A stretch of 64,000 nt of DNA, taken from Bacillus methanolicus PB1 (GTDB lineage: Bacteria; Bacillota; Bacilli; Bacillales; Cytobacillaceae). The DNA lies in the NCBI RefSeq assembly GCF_000262755.1, contig NZ_AFEU01000001.1, positions 310,001 through 374,000 of the forward strand, read 5' to 3'. The position numbers and the translations under genes were made by a program. Of the stretch, positions 1-9,631 are shown one piece after another. The notes beneath the pieces were generated by a model that saw nothing but the letters and a program-made list of their open reading frames with translations, ran no database searches and was not told the DNA's origin. Position 1 is the stretch's first letter. Every line of letters begins with the position of its first letter.

Positions 1-51
1 AAGTGCCCTTCGGATAGCCTGACCATCTAGGACAACTGCTTTTTGGCTCAT
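1..51 (-). CDS. pyrR: PyrR, pyrimidine operon attenuation regulator (5' end only)
   Basis: Only the first 17 codons are inside the window, reading MSQKAVVLDGQAIRRAL, which is the recognisable N-terminus of PyrR (B. subtilis begins MNQKAVILDEQAIRRAL). PyrR is the UMP-sensing RNA-binding protein that promotes termination in pyr leaders, and it has some uracil phosphoribosyltransferase activity. A GAGGTGAG ribosome site lies 5 bases upstream of the ATG. The gene follows a PyrR-type attenuator and its own promoter, so it is expected to be autoregulated. The rest of the gene lies beyond the left edge. Confidence 0.93.
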   Translation of the reverse strand, partial: MSQKAVVLDGQAIRRAL

Positions 52-94
52 CTGCCTCACCTCTCTATGAACCTTGGAAACGGGTGATTTTCAT

Positions 95-127
95 AAAAAA
101 ACCCTCTCGCCGTTGCAGCGAGAGGGT
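95..127 (-). terminator. Intrinsic terminator of the pyr attenuator
   Basis: A 10-bp perfect stem (101-110 with 118-127, sequence ACCCTCTCGC and its complement) with a 7-base loop is followed on the minus strand by a run of U. It lies between the PyrR binding loop and the pyrR start, the expected position for the attenuation terminator. Confidence 0.9.
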
Positions 128-239
128 ACGCGTTCTTTGAATATACATACATCAGGGCAAAAACTCCCTTCAATATGCTCGAATCCGTTTCCTTCTCAGC
201 CTCACGGGACTGTATTAAAGGACTTATTCAACTACTGTC
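128..239 (-). promoter_or_regulatory. PyrR-binding attenuator leader
   Basis: On the minus strand the leader contains AGTCCCGTGAGGCTGA (complement of 196-211). This fits the PyrR binding-loop consensus (ARUCCNGNGAGGYU). It is followed by sequence that could form an antiterminator and then by the terminator at 95-127. In known systems PyrR with UMP stabilises the binding loop and favours termination. The arrangement matches the first attenuator of the B. subtilis pyr operon, which controls pyrR itself. Confidence 0.88.
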
Positions 240-268
240 ATCATAAACTGTTTGCAGTTCATTGTCAA
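240..268 (-). promoter_or_regulatory. SigA promoter of the pyr operon
   Basis: On the minus strand TTGACA (complement of 263-268) and TATGAT (complement of 240-245) are separated by exactly 17 bp, a near-consensus vegetative promoter. The -35 box overlaps the rluD stop codon. Transcription should begin around 233, just before the PyrR attenuator. Confidence 0.82.
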
Positions 269-1176
269 CGATTATTTCTAAGCATATCTAAAATTGCTTC
301 AAACTCCGGAGGAAGAGGGGCTTCAAATTCCAGATATTCATTCGTTCTCGGGTGGTGAAAGCCTAAAACGGCTGCATGCAATGCCTGTCCGTCAATGTCC
401 AGCGTCTTTTTCGGTCCGTATTTCGGATCGCCGGCAAGCGGATAACCGATATATTTCATATGAACACGGATTTGATGCGTTCTCCCGGTTTCAAGCTGGC
501 ATTCAATAAAAGTAAAATCCTTAAACCGTTCAAGTACATGAAAGTGTGTGACTGCATGTTTTCCATTGTCAACGACTGCCATGCTCTGGCGGTCTTTAGG
601 GTCGCGCCCTAACGGAGCATCAATCGTTCCATAATCGTGGGGAATCACTCCATGGACAATCGCCTTATATTTTCTTGTAACTGTTTTATCAACCAATTGA
701 TTGACAAGGCTTTCATGTGAAAAATCATTTTTGGCTATCATTAATAACCCTGAAGTATCTTTATCGATCCGGTGAACGATTCCCGGCCTTAACACTCCGT
801 TTATACCGGATAAATCCTTACAATGGGCCATAAGACCATTGACAAGCGTGCCGGAACTATGTCCCGGTGCAGGATGAACAACCATTCCCTTCGGTTTATT
901 CACAACTAATACATCATGATCCTCATAATAAATATCAAGATTCATTTCTTCCGGAATAACGTCAAGCTCTTCCGGTTCAGGGATAAAAATCTCTATTTGA
1001 TCATTCAGGCTGCATTTATAATTTGTTTTTACTTTTTGCCCGTTTACTAAAATTTGTCCATCTTTAATCCATTGCTGAATTTGGGATCTTGACCACTCTT
1101 CATTTAATGATGAAATGAGCTTATCGATGCGTCCGCCTGCCTGCTCATCAAGAATGGTGTGTTCCATTTTCTCCAT
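265..1176 (-). CDS. ylyB: RluD-family ribosomal RNA pseudouridine synthase (YlyB)
   Basis: The 303-residue protein has an N-terminal S4 RNA-binding domain (about residues 14-70) and a pseudouridine synthase domain. The catalytic motif HRIDKDTSG is at 135-143, and its first Asp is the expected nucleophile. Length and position between lspA and pyrR match B. subtilis ylyB. The substrate is most likely 23S rRNA uridines, by family inference. The ATG follows AAAGGAGAA and overlaps the end of lspA by 29 bases, so the two are probably translationally coupled. Confidence 0.93.
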   Translation of the reverse strand: MEKMEHTILDEQAGGRIDKLISSLNEEWSRSQIQQWIKDGQILVNGQKVKTNYKCSLNDQIEIFIPEPEELDVIPEEMNLDIYYEDHDVLVVNKPKGMVVHPAPGHSSGTLVNGLMAHCKDLSGINGVLRPGIVHRIDKDTSGLLMIAKNDFSHESLVNQLVDKTVTRKYKAIVHGVIPHDYGTIDAPLGRDPKDRQSMAVVDNGKHAVTHFHVLERFKDFTFIECQLETGRTHQIRVHMKYIGYPLAGDPKYGPKKTLDIDGQALHAAVLGFHHPRTNEYLEFEAPLPPEFEAILDMLRNNR

Positions 1177-1639
1177 AAGATTTCTCCTTTATTTCTCTCT
1201 CTTCTCGAAACATTTGCAGCATAAGCAAAATGACACCGATTACTAAAGCAGAATCGGCTATATTAAAAACCGGGAAATTATATTTAAAAATAAACGTTTG
1301 GATAAAATCAACAACTTCTTTACAGAAAACCCTGTCAATAAAGTTTCCGATTGCACCCCCAAGCATTAATCCGAGAGAGACGCCTAATAATAGCTTGCCT
1401 TTTGCAGCTTTCTGAATGTAATAAACAATCCCGATAATGACAATCACCGTTATCGCATAGAAAAACCACAATTGCCCTTGAAGGATTCCCCATGCTGCAC
1501 CGCGGTTGCGATGTGAAGTAATGTATAAGAAATTTTCAATGATTTCAATGCTTTCCCCAAGTTCCATCTTTTTTACAATCAGCCATTTCGTTATTTGGTC
1601 AAGAAGAATAACAAACAATGCGATTATGTAATAAAACAC
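1148..1639 (-). CDS. lspA: Lipoprotein signal peptidase (signal peptidase II)
   Basis: This is an integral membrane aspartic protease that removes signal peptides from diacylglyceryl-modified prolipoproteins. Four hydrophobic segments are visible. The conserved motifs [22 protein letters not shown] and FNIADSAL carry the two catalytic Asp. The GTG at 1637-1639 is chosen as start because GGAGG lies 7 bases upstream; the more upstream ATG at 1654 contains that Shine-Dalgarno sequence. With this start (163 aa) the catalytic residues fall at Asp102 and Asp129, the same numbers as in B. subtilis LspA. It overlaps ylyB downstream. Confidence 0.95.
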   Translation of the reverse strand: MFYYIIALFVILLDQITKWLIVKKMELGESIEIIENFLYITSHRNRGAAWGILQGQLWFFYAITVIVIIGIVYYIQKAAKGKLLLGVSLGLMLGGAIGNFIDRVFCKEVVDFIQTFIFKYNFPVFNIADSALVIGVILLMLQMFREEREIKEKSYGENGTHHS

Positions 1640-1706
1640 AAAGGCAACCTCCAACTCTCAAACAGTTTTCCCTTGCATTTTAGCACATTCAAAACGAAAA
1701 CGATAG

Positions 1707-2009
1707 CTATTCTCCGATTGAAGATGAATAAATTGGCTTTTTGTAATAGCGTTCAATACTTTTTAAATCCTTTGCAGATTTTAATGTAGGAATCAAAGTC
1801 AGATAATGAAAAGGGATTATTTCACCGGAAATTTCACATATCCCAAAATCGCCTGTTTCCATTTTTTTTAATGCATGTTCAATATCATGAATTTCTTCCT
1901 GGATAAACTCTTTTATCAAATCATTTACTTCTTTGCCGCTGCATTTTTCCTCAAGCTCTGCCTTCATTTTACGGAGTTCTGCATATATTTCATGTAATTG
2001 ATTTTCCAT
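1707..2009 (-). CDS. ylyA: YlyA, DksA/TraR-like RNA polymerase-associated protein
   Basis: The 100-residue protein has a helical, charged N-terminal half and a DksA/TraR-like C-terminus containing GICEISGEIIPFHYL. It retains one Cys but not the four Cys of a zinc finger. Location between ileS and lspA matches B. subtilis ylyA, reported to bind RNA polymerase and modulate SigG-dependent spore genes. The ATG at 2007-2009 is preferred because GGAGGC lies 9 bases upstream; the in-frame ATG 13 codons earlier lacks a clear ribosome site. Confidence 0.78.
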   Translation of the reverse strand: MENQLHEIYAELRKMKAELEEKCSGKEVNDLIKEFIQEEIHDIEHALKKMETGDFGICEISGEIIPFHYLTLIPTLKSAKDLKSIERYYKKPIYSSSIGE

Positions 2010-2130
2010 ATTTATCTGCCTCCGTATCTTTTTTTTTATTATTTCCATTTAGAATGAACGGACGCATATTAACTTTTTACAATTAAAACTTCGTTTAGCC
2101 AGTCTGGAAATATTTTTATTGAATTTACAT

Positions 2131-2167
2131 TAAAAAATGGGGCTGACTCAAATGAAGAGCCAACCCC
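2131..2167 (-). terminator. Terminator after ileS made of the outer repeat arm (short form)
   Basis: GGGGCTGACTC (2139-2149) pairs imperfectly with GAGCCAACCCC (2157-2167) and is followed on the minus strand by a U-run. It sits 9 bases after the ileS stop. The arm is the same GGGCTGACTC sequence that forms the outer arm of the long palindromic repeats elsewhere in the window, so this looks like a short or internally deleted member of that family. Confidence 0.75.
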
Positions 2168-2176
2168 ATAATCAAA

Positions 2177-4951
2177 TCAGTTTGTTAAATGGCTGTAATG
2201 TTCTTTTACAATAGCTGCACAGCGCGGGCAAAGAGTCGGATGTTCATGATCTTGTCCGACTTCAGGTGTGACAACCCAACAGCGTTCACATGTTTCTCCT
2301 TCCGCTTTCGAAACAATAATGGCCGCTGTATCCAATTTCAATGCATGATCAGGCGCTTCGTCATATGAACCTGCTATTTCAAACCCTGAAACGATGAACA
2401 ATTGCTTAACGTTTTCCTTTATAGAGTCTAGAAGGGCTTTCGTATTGCCGTTTACATATAACGTTACCTTTGCTGTTAATGATTTACCAATTATTTTCGC
2501 ATTGCGCGCCTCTTCCAGTGCTTTTAATACATCATCACGAAGCTTCATGAACTTAGTCCATTTCTCTTCAAGCGCTTTTGCATTTGGCAGCTCTTTATAT
2601 TCGGGAAGATCTGTCAACTGAACACTTTCTTCCTCAACGAATGGAATATGCGCCCAAACTTCATCAGCAGTATGAGAAAGAATTGGCGCTACAAGTTTTG
2701 TTAAAGCCAATAAACTTTCATACAAAACCGTTTGGATTGACCTGCGCTCTTTATTGTCAGCAGCTTCAATATATAAGACATCTTTTGCAAAATCGAGATA
2801 GAATGCACTTAAATCAATTGTGCAGAAATTGTTTACCGCATGGTAAATGCCGGAAAACTCATAGTTTCCATATGATTCATGAACTAATTTTATCAATTTA
2901 TTTAATTTAACAAGCATGAATTGATCGACTTCACGCAAATCCTCATATGAAACAGCATCTTTTTCCGGATTAAAATCAGCAAGGTTTCCGAGAAGGAAGC
3001 GGAAAGTATTTCTGATCTTCCGGTATACTTCAGCAACTTGTTTAAGTATGGAATCGGATACGCGCACATCAGATTGATAGTCAACGGAAGCAACCCAAAG
3101 GCGCAAAATGTCGGCACCGAGTTGATTCATCACTTTCGCGGGGACTACAACATTTCCAAGTGATTTGCTCATTTTTCTGCCTTCCCCGTCTAAAGCAAAT
3201 CCGTGGCTCAATACTCCCTTATACGGAGCTTTTCCGGTAACGGCAACAGCTGTTGACAAAGAAGAGTTGAACCAGCCGCGATATTGGTCTGATCCTTCTA
3301 AATACAAGTCAGCAGGACGCTGTAAATCTTCCCGTTCTTCAAGAACTGCCTGATGCGAAGATCCTGAATCAAACCAAACATCCATAATATCGGTTTCTTT
3401 CGTAAAACGCCCGTTTGGACTTCCGGGATGTATAAATCCTTCGGGGAGCAAATTTTTCGCTTCTCGTTCAAACCATACGTTTGATCCATATTTACGGAAC
3501 AAATCGGAAACATGATTAATCGTCTCATCTGTAATAATCGGTTCTCCATTTTCAGCATAAAAGACCGGAATCGGCACACCCCAAACGCGCTGTCGGGAAA
3601 TACACCAGTCTCCGCGGTCGCGAACCATGTTATGAAGGCGGGTCTCTCCCCATGCAGGCACCCATTTTGTTTCTTTAATGGCATCTAACAATTCCTTGCG
3701 GAAATCTTTAATGGATGCAAACCATTGAGAAGTTGCACGGAAAATAACCGGTTTTTTTGTTCTCCAGTCATGAGGATAAGAATGAGTAATAAACGATAAT
3801 TTGAATAAAGCACCTGCTTCTTCAAGTTTTTGTGTGATTGCTTTGTTCGCCTCATCATAAAATAATCCTTCAAATCCGGGTGCTTCATTAGTCATGTAGC
3901 CTTTCTCATCTACCGGAGCCAACACATCAAGACCGTATTTTTGACCGACATTGAAGTCGTCCTCCCCGTGTCCAGGAGCAGTATGAACACAGCCAGTACC
4001 TGCATCAGTTGTGACATGTTCCCCGAGCATAACGAGTGAATGGCGGTCATACAATGGATGAGAAGCGATAACGTATTCAAGTTCGGCTCCTTTGACTCTT
4101 TTCACAACGGAAGGATTTTCCCAGTCCAGTTCTTTTGATACGGATTCAAGCAATTTTTCCGCGATCAAAAATTTCTTGCCTTTATTATTTGCAACAATAT
4201 AAGTAAGTTCAGGATGCACAGTGATTCCAAGGTTTGCAGGAATTGTCCATGGAGTTGTCGTCCAAATAACGATTTGCGTATCTGTATCTAAAACTCCTTT
4301 TCCATCCTTCACTTTAAATCCGACATAGATCGATGGAGATCTTTTGTCCTTATATTCAATCTCTGCTTCAGCAAGTGCAGATTCACTTGAAGGGGACCAA
4401 TAAACCGGCTTTAATCCTTTATAAATGTACCCCTTTTTTGCCATCTCGCCGAAGACTTTAATCTGCTGTGCTTCGTATTCCGGCTTTAAGGTAATGTAAG
4501 GGTTTTCCCAGTCACCTCGAACGCCAAGGCGCTTAAACTGTGTACGTTGATTATCGATTTGCTCATATGCATACTCTTCACACAATTTCCTGAATTCCGC
4601 AACTGTCATTTCTTTACGGTTTACACCTTTGTTCGTTAATGCCTGCTCAATCGGTAATCCGTGTGTATCCCATCCAGGCACATACGGTGCATGGTAGCCG
4701 CTCATTGATTTATAGCGGACGATGATGTCTTTTAAGATTTTATTTAAGGCGTGGCCCATATGGATATCGCCATTCGCATACGGCGGCCCGTCGTGCAGGA
4801 TAAACATCGGGCGTCCTTTCGTTCTTTCCTGCACTTTTTGATAAATATTCATTTCTTCCCATTTTGCCTGAATCTCAGGTTCTCTTTTCGGAAGATTTCC
4901 GCGCATTGGAAATTCCGTCTTCGGCATTAACAGCGTATCTTTATAATCCAT
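2177..4951 (-). CDS. ileS: Isoleucyl-tRNA synthetase
   Basis: This 924-residue class I synthetase charges tRNA-Ile. The signature HMGH is at residues 64-67 within [14 protein letters not shown], the KMSKS loop occurs as [10 protein letters not shown], and a CxxC...CxxC zinc site (CERC and CPRC) lies in the last 40 residues. The large editing insertion (CP1) is present. The ATG at 4949-4951 gives the family N-terminus [15 protein letters not shown] and follows AGGAGG; an upstream in-frame ATG lacks such support. A T-box leader precedes it. Confidence 0.97.
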   Translation of the reverse strand: MDYKDTLLMPKTEFPMRGNLPKREPEIQAKWEEMNIYQKVQERTKGRPMFILHDGPPYANGDIHMGHALNKILKDIIVRYKSMSGYHAPYVPGWDTHGLPIEQALTNKGVNRKEMTVAEFRKLCEEYAYEQIDNQRTQFKRLGVRGDWENPYITLKPEYEAQQIKVFGEMAKKGYIYKGLKPVYWSPSSESALAEAEIEYKDKRSPSIYVGFKVKDGKGVLDTDTQIVIWTTTPWTIPANLGITVHPELTYIVANNKGKKFLIAEKLLESVSKELDWENPSVVKRVKGAELEYVIASHPLYDRHSLVMLGEHVTTDAGTGCVHTAPGHGEDDFNVGQKYGLDVLAPVDEKGYMTNEAPGFEGLFYDEANKAITQKLEEAGALFKLSFITHSYPHDWRTKKPVIFRATSQWFASIKDFRKELLDAIKETKWVPAWGETRLHNMVRDRGDWCISRQRVWGVPIPVFYAENGEPIITDETINHVSDLFRKYGSNVWFEREAKNLLPEGFIHPGSPNGRFTKETDIMDVWFDSGSSHQAVLEEREDLQRPADLYLEGSDQYRGWFNSSLSTAVAVTGKAPYKGVLSHGFALDGEGRKMSKSLGNVVVPAKVMNQLGADILRLWVASVDYQSDVRVSDSILKQVAEVYRKIRNTFRFLLGNLADFNPEKDAVSYEDLREVDQFMLVKLNKLIKLVHESYGNYEFSGIYHAVNNFCTIDLSAFYLDFAKDVLYIEAADNKERRSIQTVLYESLLALTKLVAPILSHTADEVWAHIPFVEEESVQLTDLPEYKELPNAKALEEKWTKFMKLRDDVLKALEEARNAKIIGKSLTAKVTLYVNGNTKALLDSIKENVKQLFIVSGFEIAGSYDEAPDHALKLDTAAIIVSKAEGETCERCWVVTPEVGQDHEHPTLCPRCAAIVKEHYSHLTN

Positions 4952-5034
4952 TATTTTTTCCTCCTGTAACACTTTTATATCAATCTAATATTTGATTTAA
5001 TCATCATGCATGGCTCTTTTCTTTACAAAAATAA

Positions 5035-5290
5035 AAAACCTTTTCATCCCAAAAGGGACGAGAAGGTTTTCCCGCGGTACCACCCTTGTAGACAGAACAA
5101 AAAACTTCTGTCCGCTCTGGCATTCGTAACGTGAATGACACGCCTGAATCTACTGGCAGAGCGTTCGATTCGGAACTCAAGGGTGATCTTCCAATTTCCT
5201 CTTGTACCTGGCTCCCACCTTCCCCGGTTCGCTGAAACAAACAATGGAAACTGTACTGTCCCTGTCATCGTCAAAATCATCATTTAGTAT
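5035..5290 (-). promoter_or_regulatory. T-box riboswitch leader of ileS with terminator
   Basis: The minus strand has the invariant T-box AAGGGTGGTACCGCG (complement of 5073-5087), followed by a terminator whose stem pairs 5036-5051 with 5055-5070 and ends in a U-run. The specifier region reads GAAG-ATC-ACCC; the ATC (complement of 5185-5187) is an isoleucine codon, as expected for ileS. Uncharged tRNA-Ile should stabilise the antiterminator and allow transcription. AG-bulge-like sequence GGTGGGAGCC is visible upstream. Confidence 0.93.
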
Positions 5291-5326
5291 TTTTTATGAA
5301 ATTATATGCGATAAACTTGCAGTTCG

Positions 5327-5842
5327 TCAAGCCAGCGAGTCTTCTTCTGATGCTGCTTTTAATTCCGTTGCATCAAGCTCGTATTGAAGCAAATGGTCCC
5401 AATCATCATTATTCAGCATATCCAGCTGAGCTTCCACCAGCATTTTAAACCTTGTACGGAATACTTTCGATTGTTTTTTCAACTCTTCAATTTCAAGAGC
5501 AATTTTTCTCGCCTTTGACAACGCTTCATTTACGATGCGGTCGGCATTCTTTTCTGCTTCCTTAATGATCAGTTTTGCTTCTTTTTGAGCATTTCTCTTC
5601 ACTTCTTCTGCCGCTTCCTGCGCTACCAAAATTGACTTATTTAATGTTTCTTCTATATTTGTAAAATGACCAAGCTTTTCTGCCTGTTCATTCAGCTTTT
5701 CTTCCAATTCTTTATTCTCGCGAATTAACAATTCAAAATCTTTTATGATTTGATCGAGGAATTCATTCACTTCATCTTCATCATATCCCCGAAAACTTCT
5801 GCTAAACTCCTTGTTATGTATATCCAATGGGGTTAACGGCAT
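5327..5842 (-). CDS. divIVA: DivIVA, curvature-sensing septum and polar scaffold protein
   Basis: The 171-residue protein starts with the DivIVA signature MPLTPLDIHNKEFSRSFRGY followed by DEDEVNEFLD, then a long coiled coil rich in Glu, Lys and Ala (about residues 30-150). The family binds negatively curved membrane at septa and poles and positions Min proteins and, in sporulation, the chromosome. The ATG follows AGGAGGTG. It lies between ylmH and ileS as in B. subtilis. Confidence 0.96.
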   Translation of the reverse strand: MPLTPLDIHNKEFSRSFRGYDEDEVNEFLDQIIKDFELLIRENKELEEKLNEQAEKLGHFTNIEETLNKSILVAQEAAEEVKRNAQKEAKLIIKEAEKNADRIVNEALSKARKIALEIEELKKQSKVFRTRFKMLVEAQLDMLNNDDWDHLLQYELDATELKAASEEDSLA

Positions 5843-5956
5843 GATGCCACCTCCTAATTTGAGTCAGTTGCAAAATTTCAGATGCTAAATGAAGTTGCTA
5901 ATTGACAATATGTAATCATTCGACAAAATCGGCATAAATCCTTCTTAAAAAACTTT

Positions 5957-6730
5957 TTATTTTTGTCTGCCTGCAACCATTCGCCATTTATCTTTTTTTG
6001 TTTTCCCTTCGATGGAGAGAATTTTTGATCTTCCATATCCGCGAATGGAAATCACGTCACCTTCCCCGCATTCAAACGAATTATTTTCAATGAGAGCCCA
6101 ATTTACTCTTACAAGCCCTTGCTTGATCAAATCTTGGGATTTATGTCGAGAAAGATTATATAATGCAGAAATGACCGCATCAAGACGCAATGATGAAACG
6201 GTTGATGTTTCTTCTATCCACGATTCCTTTATTTGGATCGCATTTTCCAAAGGAATCTCACATATAGTGACGGAAGCTTTGCCGATTGAATCTAACTGTA
6301 AACTCACATAATCTGCGATTTCCTTCGCAGCAAAAAATTGAACGTTATCTCCTTCGATCAGGATATCGCCAAATTTTCCCCGTTTTAAGCCAAGAGACAT
6401 AAGGCTTCCGAGGACTTGGCGATGTTCGATCGTTATAAATTTTTTTGGGTAGTTGATTTCAAACAAGCAAATTTCAAAATCTTCACGATCAGCCTGATAG
6501 TAATCAGGGCATATGACAGCCCTTTTTCTTTCGGCTCCACCAGTACCGCCAAACAAATGGCAGTGTATTTCTTCGCTTTGTCCAACAACGGCTTTTAATA
6601 TTTGCTGTTCCCTGGGATCCAAAAAATCGGTCAACCTTGGGGCGAAAGCAGTTTCAACAAATTCTCTCCAATGAATCGCCCTTTCAATAAAATCTCTTTC
6701 TTCAGGGCGAAAATGCTGATAAATAGACAT
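5957..6730 (-). CDS. ylmH: YlmH, S4-domain RNA-binding protein
   Basis: This is a 257-residue protein of the YlmH family, found next to sepF and divIVA in Firmicutes. A C-terminal S4 domain (about 180-245, RLDAVISALYNLSRHKSQDL) indicates RNA binding; YlmH homologues have been implicated in rescue of stalled ribosomes. The ATG at 6728-6730 follows AAGGAG by 8 bases and is preferred over an in-frame GTG two codons upstream. The cellular role in this organism is inferred from homology only. Confidence 0.9.
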   Translation of the reverse strand: MSIYQHFRPEERDFIERAIHWREFVETAFAPRLTDFLDPREQQILKAVVGQSEEIHCHLFGGTGGAERKRAVICPDYYQADREDFEICLFEINYPKKFITIEHRQVLGSLMSLGLKRGKFGDILIEGDNVQFFAAKEIADYVSLQLDSIGKASVTICEIPLENAIQIKESWIEETSTVSSLRLDAVISALYNLSRHKSQDLIKQGLVRVNWALIENNSFECGEGDVISIRGYGRSKILSIEGKTKKDKWRMVAGRQK

Positions 6731-6800
6731 GAACACAGCTCCTTACAATAAACGGAAGTCATTGGGGTGAAAGCTGTCAAGTATTTTAAATAAAACTTAC

Positions 6801-7064
6801 TTAAGCAAGCCATGTAAATACTTGGATAACGCCGTATCTTGCAAATTTCAACACTAAAAAGGCAACGATTGGCGAAACATCGATCATGCCTATCGGAGGT
6901 ATAAACCGTCTAAAAGGTTCTAAATATGGTTCACATATTCTTGCCAGAAATTGGCCAATCGCCGATTCTCTGGCATTCGGAAACCAGGACATTAATATAT
7001 AAATGATTAATGCCCAGGAGTAAATTTCAATCAATTTTAATAGTAAATCCAGTACAATTTCCAT
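6801..7064 (-). CDS. ylmG: YlmG, YggT-family membrane protein
   Basis: The 87-residue protein has two hydrophobic segments, around residues 5-25 and 60-82, separated by the family motif [25 protein letters not shown]. YggT proteins are linked to membrane and division processes, but no reaction is known. The ATG with AGAGGTGG upstream at 7064 is chosen over a start 11 codons earlier that would overlap sepF. It is part of the ylmE-sepF-ylmG-ylmH transcription unit. Confidence 0.9.
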   Translation of the reverse strand: MEIVLDLLLKLIEIYSWALIIYILMSWFPNARESAIGQFLARICEPYLEPFRRFIPPIGMIDVSPIVAFLVLKFARYGVIQVFTWLA

Positions 7065-7071
7065 TAAGCTT

Positions 7072-7509
7072 TTACCACCTCTTATTATGATAATCATTCT
7101 CTTCCATGAATTCCGAAATATTTCCTGTTACCTCTACATTATCAGGCGTACAAAGAAAAATGCTCGTTCCAATTTTTTGGATATCTCCGCCAATTGCATA
7201 TACAGTCCCGCTTAAAAAATCGACAATTCTTTTTGCCTGATCGTGTTCGATTCTTTGTAAATTTACAACGACTGCTCTGCGATTTTTTAAATGGTCGGCA
7301 ATATCCTGTGCCTCTGCATAAACCCGCGGTTCGACTAGTACAACTTTGGAAGATTTCTGAACGCTTTGCAAACTGACGACATTTTGTTTCTGAGCCGTCT
7401 GTTTTTGAAGCTTTATCGGTTCAAAATCTTCTTGTTCCATTTCTTCTTCCTTAAAATCATATTCATCATCTAAGAAAAAGAATGTTTTTATTTTTGATTT
7501 GATGCTCAT
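7072..7509 (-). CDS. sepF: SepF, FtsZ-interacting septum protein
   Basis: This 145-residue protein begins [19 protein letters not shown], an amphipathic membrane-targeting N-terminus. An acidic linker follows, then the SepF core (about 60-140) with [22 protein letters not shown]. SepF polymerises into rings, bundles FtsZ and anchors it to the membrane alongside FtsA. The start is fixed by AGGAGGTG just upstream of the ATG. The gene ends 7 bases before ylmG. Confidence 0.95.
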   Translation of the reverse strand: MSIKSKIKTFFFLDDEYDFKEEEMEQEDFEPIKLQKQTAQKQNVVSLQSVQKSSKVVLVEPRVYAEAQDIADHLKNRRAVVVNLQRIEHDQAKRIVDFLSGTVYAIGGDIQKIGTSIFLCTPDNVEVTGNISEFMEENDYHNKRW

Positions 7510-7513
7510 ATTC

Positions 7514-8200
7514 TTACACCTCCTGATTGTATTCACCTACGAGAGCGGAGCCGATCCGAATCATCGTTGCTCCTTCTTCGACAGCAATTATGTAGTCGTT
7601 TGACATTCCCATTGAAAGCTCATTGCACGGTGCATAATCAAGGTTTAAATCTTGGACCTTTTTCTGTAACTCCCTTAATTTTCGAAAACAGCTTCGAATA
7701 AAATCTTCATCTTTCGTAAATGGAGCCATAGTCATTAAGCCGCAAACATTGATATTCGGATATTCTTTCAGCTTCATTACAAAATCGACCACTCCATCCG
7801 GAGAAATCCCATGTTTTGATTCTTCTCCGGATACATTTACTTGAATAAGGCAATTCATTTTGCGGCTGGCCCTTTTATTGATTTCTTTCGCGAGTGAAAG
7901 CCTGTCCAGCGAATGAATATATTCTGCTTTATCAATAATGTTTTTTACTTTCCGTGATTGCAATGTGCCAATAAAGTGGAACACTGCGTCATCTTTTAAT
8001 ACTTCCCATTTAGAAAGTAAGCCGTCATCCCTGTTTTCGCCTAGATGAAGAATTCCAGCTTCAAGCGCTTCCTTAGCTCTTTCAACTGAGACATATTTCG
8101 TAACTGCAATGATTTTTACCTCTTCAGGCAGGCGATTCGCTCTTTCACATGCTTTTTCAATATCTTCTTTTATTTTTATCAACTTTGATGAAACGTCCAT
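7514..8200 (-). CDS. ylmE: YlmE, pyridoxal phosphate homeostasis protein (YggS family)
   Basis: The 228-residue protein has the alanine-racemase-like barrel fold of the YggS/PROSC family. The PLP-binding Lys lies in IIAVTKYVS (about residue 34), with downstream motifs [10 protein letters not shown] and LMTMAPF. The family binds PLP and maintains vitamin B6 balance without known catalysis. AAGGAGG lies 14 bases upstream of the ATG, a slightly long spacing, but no better start is present. Confidence 0.92.
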   Translation of the reverse strand: MDVSSKLIKIKEDIEKACERANRLPEEVKIIAVTKYVSVERAKEALEAGILHLGENRDDGLLSKWEVLKDDAVFHFIGTLQSRKVKNIIDKAEYIHSLDRLSLAKEINKRASRKMNCLIQVNVSGEESKHGISPDGVVDFVMKLKEYPNINVCGLMTMAPFTKDEDFIRSCFRKLRELQKKVQDLNLDYAPCNELSMGMSNDYIIAVEEGATMIRIGSALVGEYNQEV

Positions 8201-8206
8201 TTACTG

Positions 8207-9019
8207 TTAGAAAACCTCCTTCCAGCCGATAAATCCCATCATTCTGCCTGTTTTCCCTTTATCTCGGCGATGGGAAAAAAATAGGTCTCTATGACAGCTT
8301 GTACAAAGTTGAGTAATCGCGATATTTTCTTCCAAAACCCCGTTTTTCATAAGAATTTGTTTATTTAGTTCTTGTAAATTTAGAGAGTATTGCTTTTCTT
8401 GTATTAAATTATATGGCTTTTTTTCGACAGCTTCTAGTCTATTTTGCACTAATTTAATTACACGTTCATCTACAATATAACATTTTTTGCAAATGGATGG
8501 GCCGATGACGACCATTAATTCATCAGGTTTTATTCCTTCGTTTGCCAATTTTTCGACCATTTCTTCGGCGATTCCGTTTACAGAACCTTTCCAGCCCGCA
8601 TGTGCAATACCTAAACATTTGCTTTTTGGTTCGAAAAAATAAATCGGGACACAATCCGCAAAACATAAAGTTAATAAAATATCCTTTTCAAAAGTATAAA
8701 AACCGTCCGTTCGCTTCAATGAGTCGTCATATTTCACAGAACCTTTTCCTTTATCCTCTTTCGTAACTTTTCTTATTAAGACTTCATGAGTTTGTTCCGC
8801 ACCGACCCAGCTGGATAAAGGAAAATCAAGGAGTTCAGACAATTTTTCCTTATTTAAACATACGTCTTGCGGATTTTCAGCAACATGAAAACCTAGATTA
8901 AAAGGCACATCAGAAGTGCCTTGATTCTTTGTTGTAAACCCGGCTGCTAAGCCATGACTGCGTTCTGCCCAATCTTTAATGATAAAAAATTCTTTATTTT
9001 TCAGAACAAACGGTTCCAT
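8207..9019 (-). CDS. ylmD: YlmD, multicopper-oxidase-like / purine nucleoside phosphorylase (YfiH family)
   Basis: The 270-residue protein carries the YfiH/DUF152 signatures FADCVPIYFFEP and HAGWKGSVNGIAEEMV, with the conserved His and Cys metal ligands. Related enzymes cleave adenosine and inosine with phosphate and deaminate adenosine; older annotations call them laccase or polyphenol oxidase. Which activity dominates here cannot be read from the sequence. It lies directly before ylmE, 6 bases apart. Confidence 0.88.
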   Translation of the reverse strand: MEPFVLKNKEFFIIKDWAERSHGLAAGFTTKNQGTSDVPFNLGFHVAENPQDVCLNKEKLSELLDFPLSSWVGAEQTHEVLIRKVTKEDKGKGSVKYDDSLKRTDGFYTFEKDILLTLCFADCVPIYFFEPKSKCLGIAHAGWKGSVNGIAEEMVEKLANEGIKPDELMVVIGPSICKKCYIVDERVIKLVQNRLEAVEKKPYNLIQEKQYSLNLQELNKQILMKNGVLEENIAITQLCTSCHRDLFFSHRRDKGKTGRMMGFIGWKEVF

Positions 9020-9092
9020 TCCTTTTTTCCCTCATTTGTTTTTCATATAGTTTACCATATATGAAATTACTGGCACAGTAAAGAGGTTGTTT

Positions 9093-9362
9093 TTATGCAT
9101 CTTCTTCAATTTGCCTAATTTCCCCATGATCTTTATAGCGGACAAGGATTACATCTTCCCCGATCTTCAAAATATTTTTCCATGGAATAATGATTTCTTC
9201 ATCACGTCCAAAAAACCCGAGTACCTTACCCGCTCCTCCGATAATGACTGCTTCAATTTTGCCTGTATCCACATTTATTTCAATGTCTCCGATATTGCCA
9301 AGCTTTTTTCCATCAGAAATGTTTACAACATCTTTCACTTGAAACTCCGAAATCTTTACCAT
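9093..9362 (-). CDS. ylmC: YlmC/YmxH family PRC-barrel protein
   Basis: The 89-residue protein starts MVKISEFQVKDVVNISDGKK, the conserved N-terminus of the sporulation-associated YlmC/YmxH family. It continues with a PRC-barrel core containing GGAGKVLGFFGRDEEIIIPW. The ATG at 9362 follows GGGAGTG and is preferred over a far upstream ATG that would add 33 residues of unrelated sequence. In B. subtilis it follows sigG; here an IS element and a repeat separate them. Molecular role unknown. Confidence 0.88.
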   Translation of the reverse strand: MVKISEFQVKDVVNISDGKKLGNIGDIEINVDTGKIEAVIIGGAGKVLGFFGRDEEIIIPWKNILKIGEDVILVRYKDHGEIRQIEEDA

Positions 9363-9545
9363 TTTTTTCACTCCCTGAATCAATCCTTTATCTATGTATA
9401 TGTATGAAATCAAAAAAATTTGTAATTTATTAAAATTAGGTAGGGGCTGATTTAAAAGCAAAGGGTCTGTCCCACTAGCCTTGCATAAAAGTAAATAAAT
9501 TCAATATTTTACTTTATTTAACATAATCTTTTTTAATCTAGATGC

Positions 9546-9580
9546 AAAAAAGGCTAACTCCATTTAAGTTAGCCTTTTTT
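9546..9580. terminator. Bidirectional terminator-like hairpin inside IS copy 1
   Basis: AAAAAAGGCTAACT pairs with AGTTAGCCTTTTTT around a short loop, giving A- and T-runs on both sides. It lies downstream of the transposase stop, between it and the IS end, and would stop transcription entering or leaving the element. The identical hairpin occurs at 14011-14045 in the second copy. Confidence 0.75.
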
Positions 9581-9631
9581 GTCCCATTTATTTGAATTTA
9601 TGTATATTAATTGTAATTTATACTTCGTTTA

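Noticed and set aside
5004-5283. Two minus-strand open frames over the ileS leader
   Set aside because: They cover the T-box RNA, have no ribosome site or homology, and the strong RNA signature explains the sequence.
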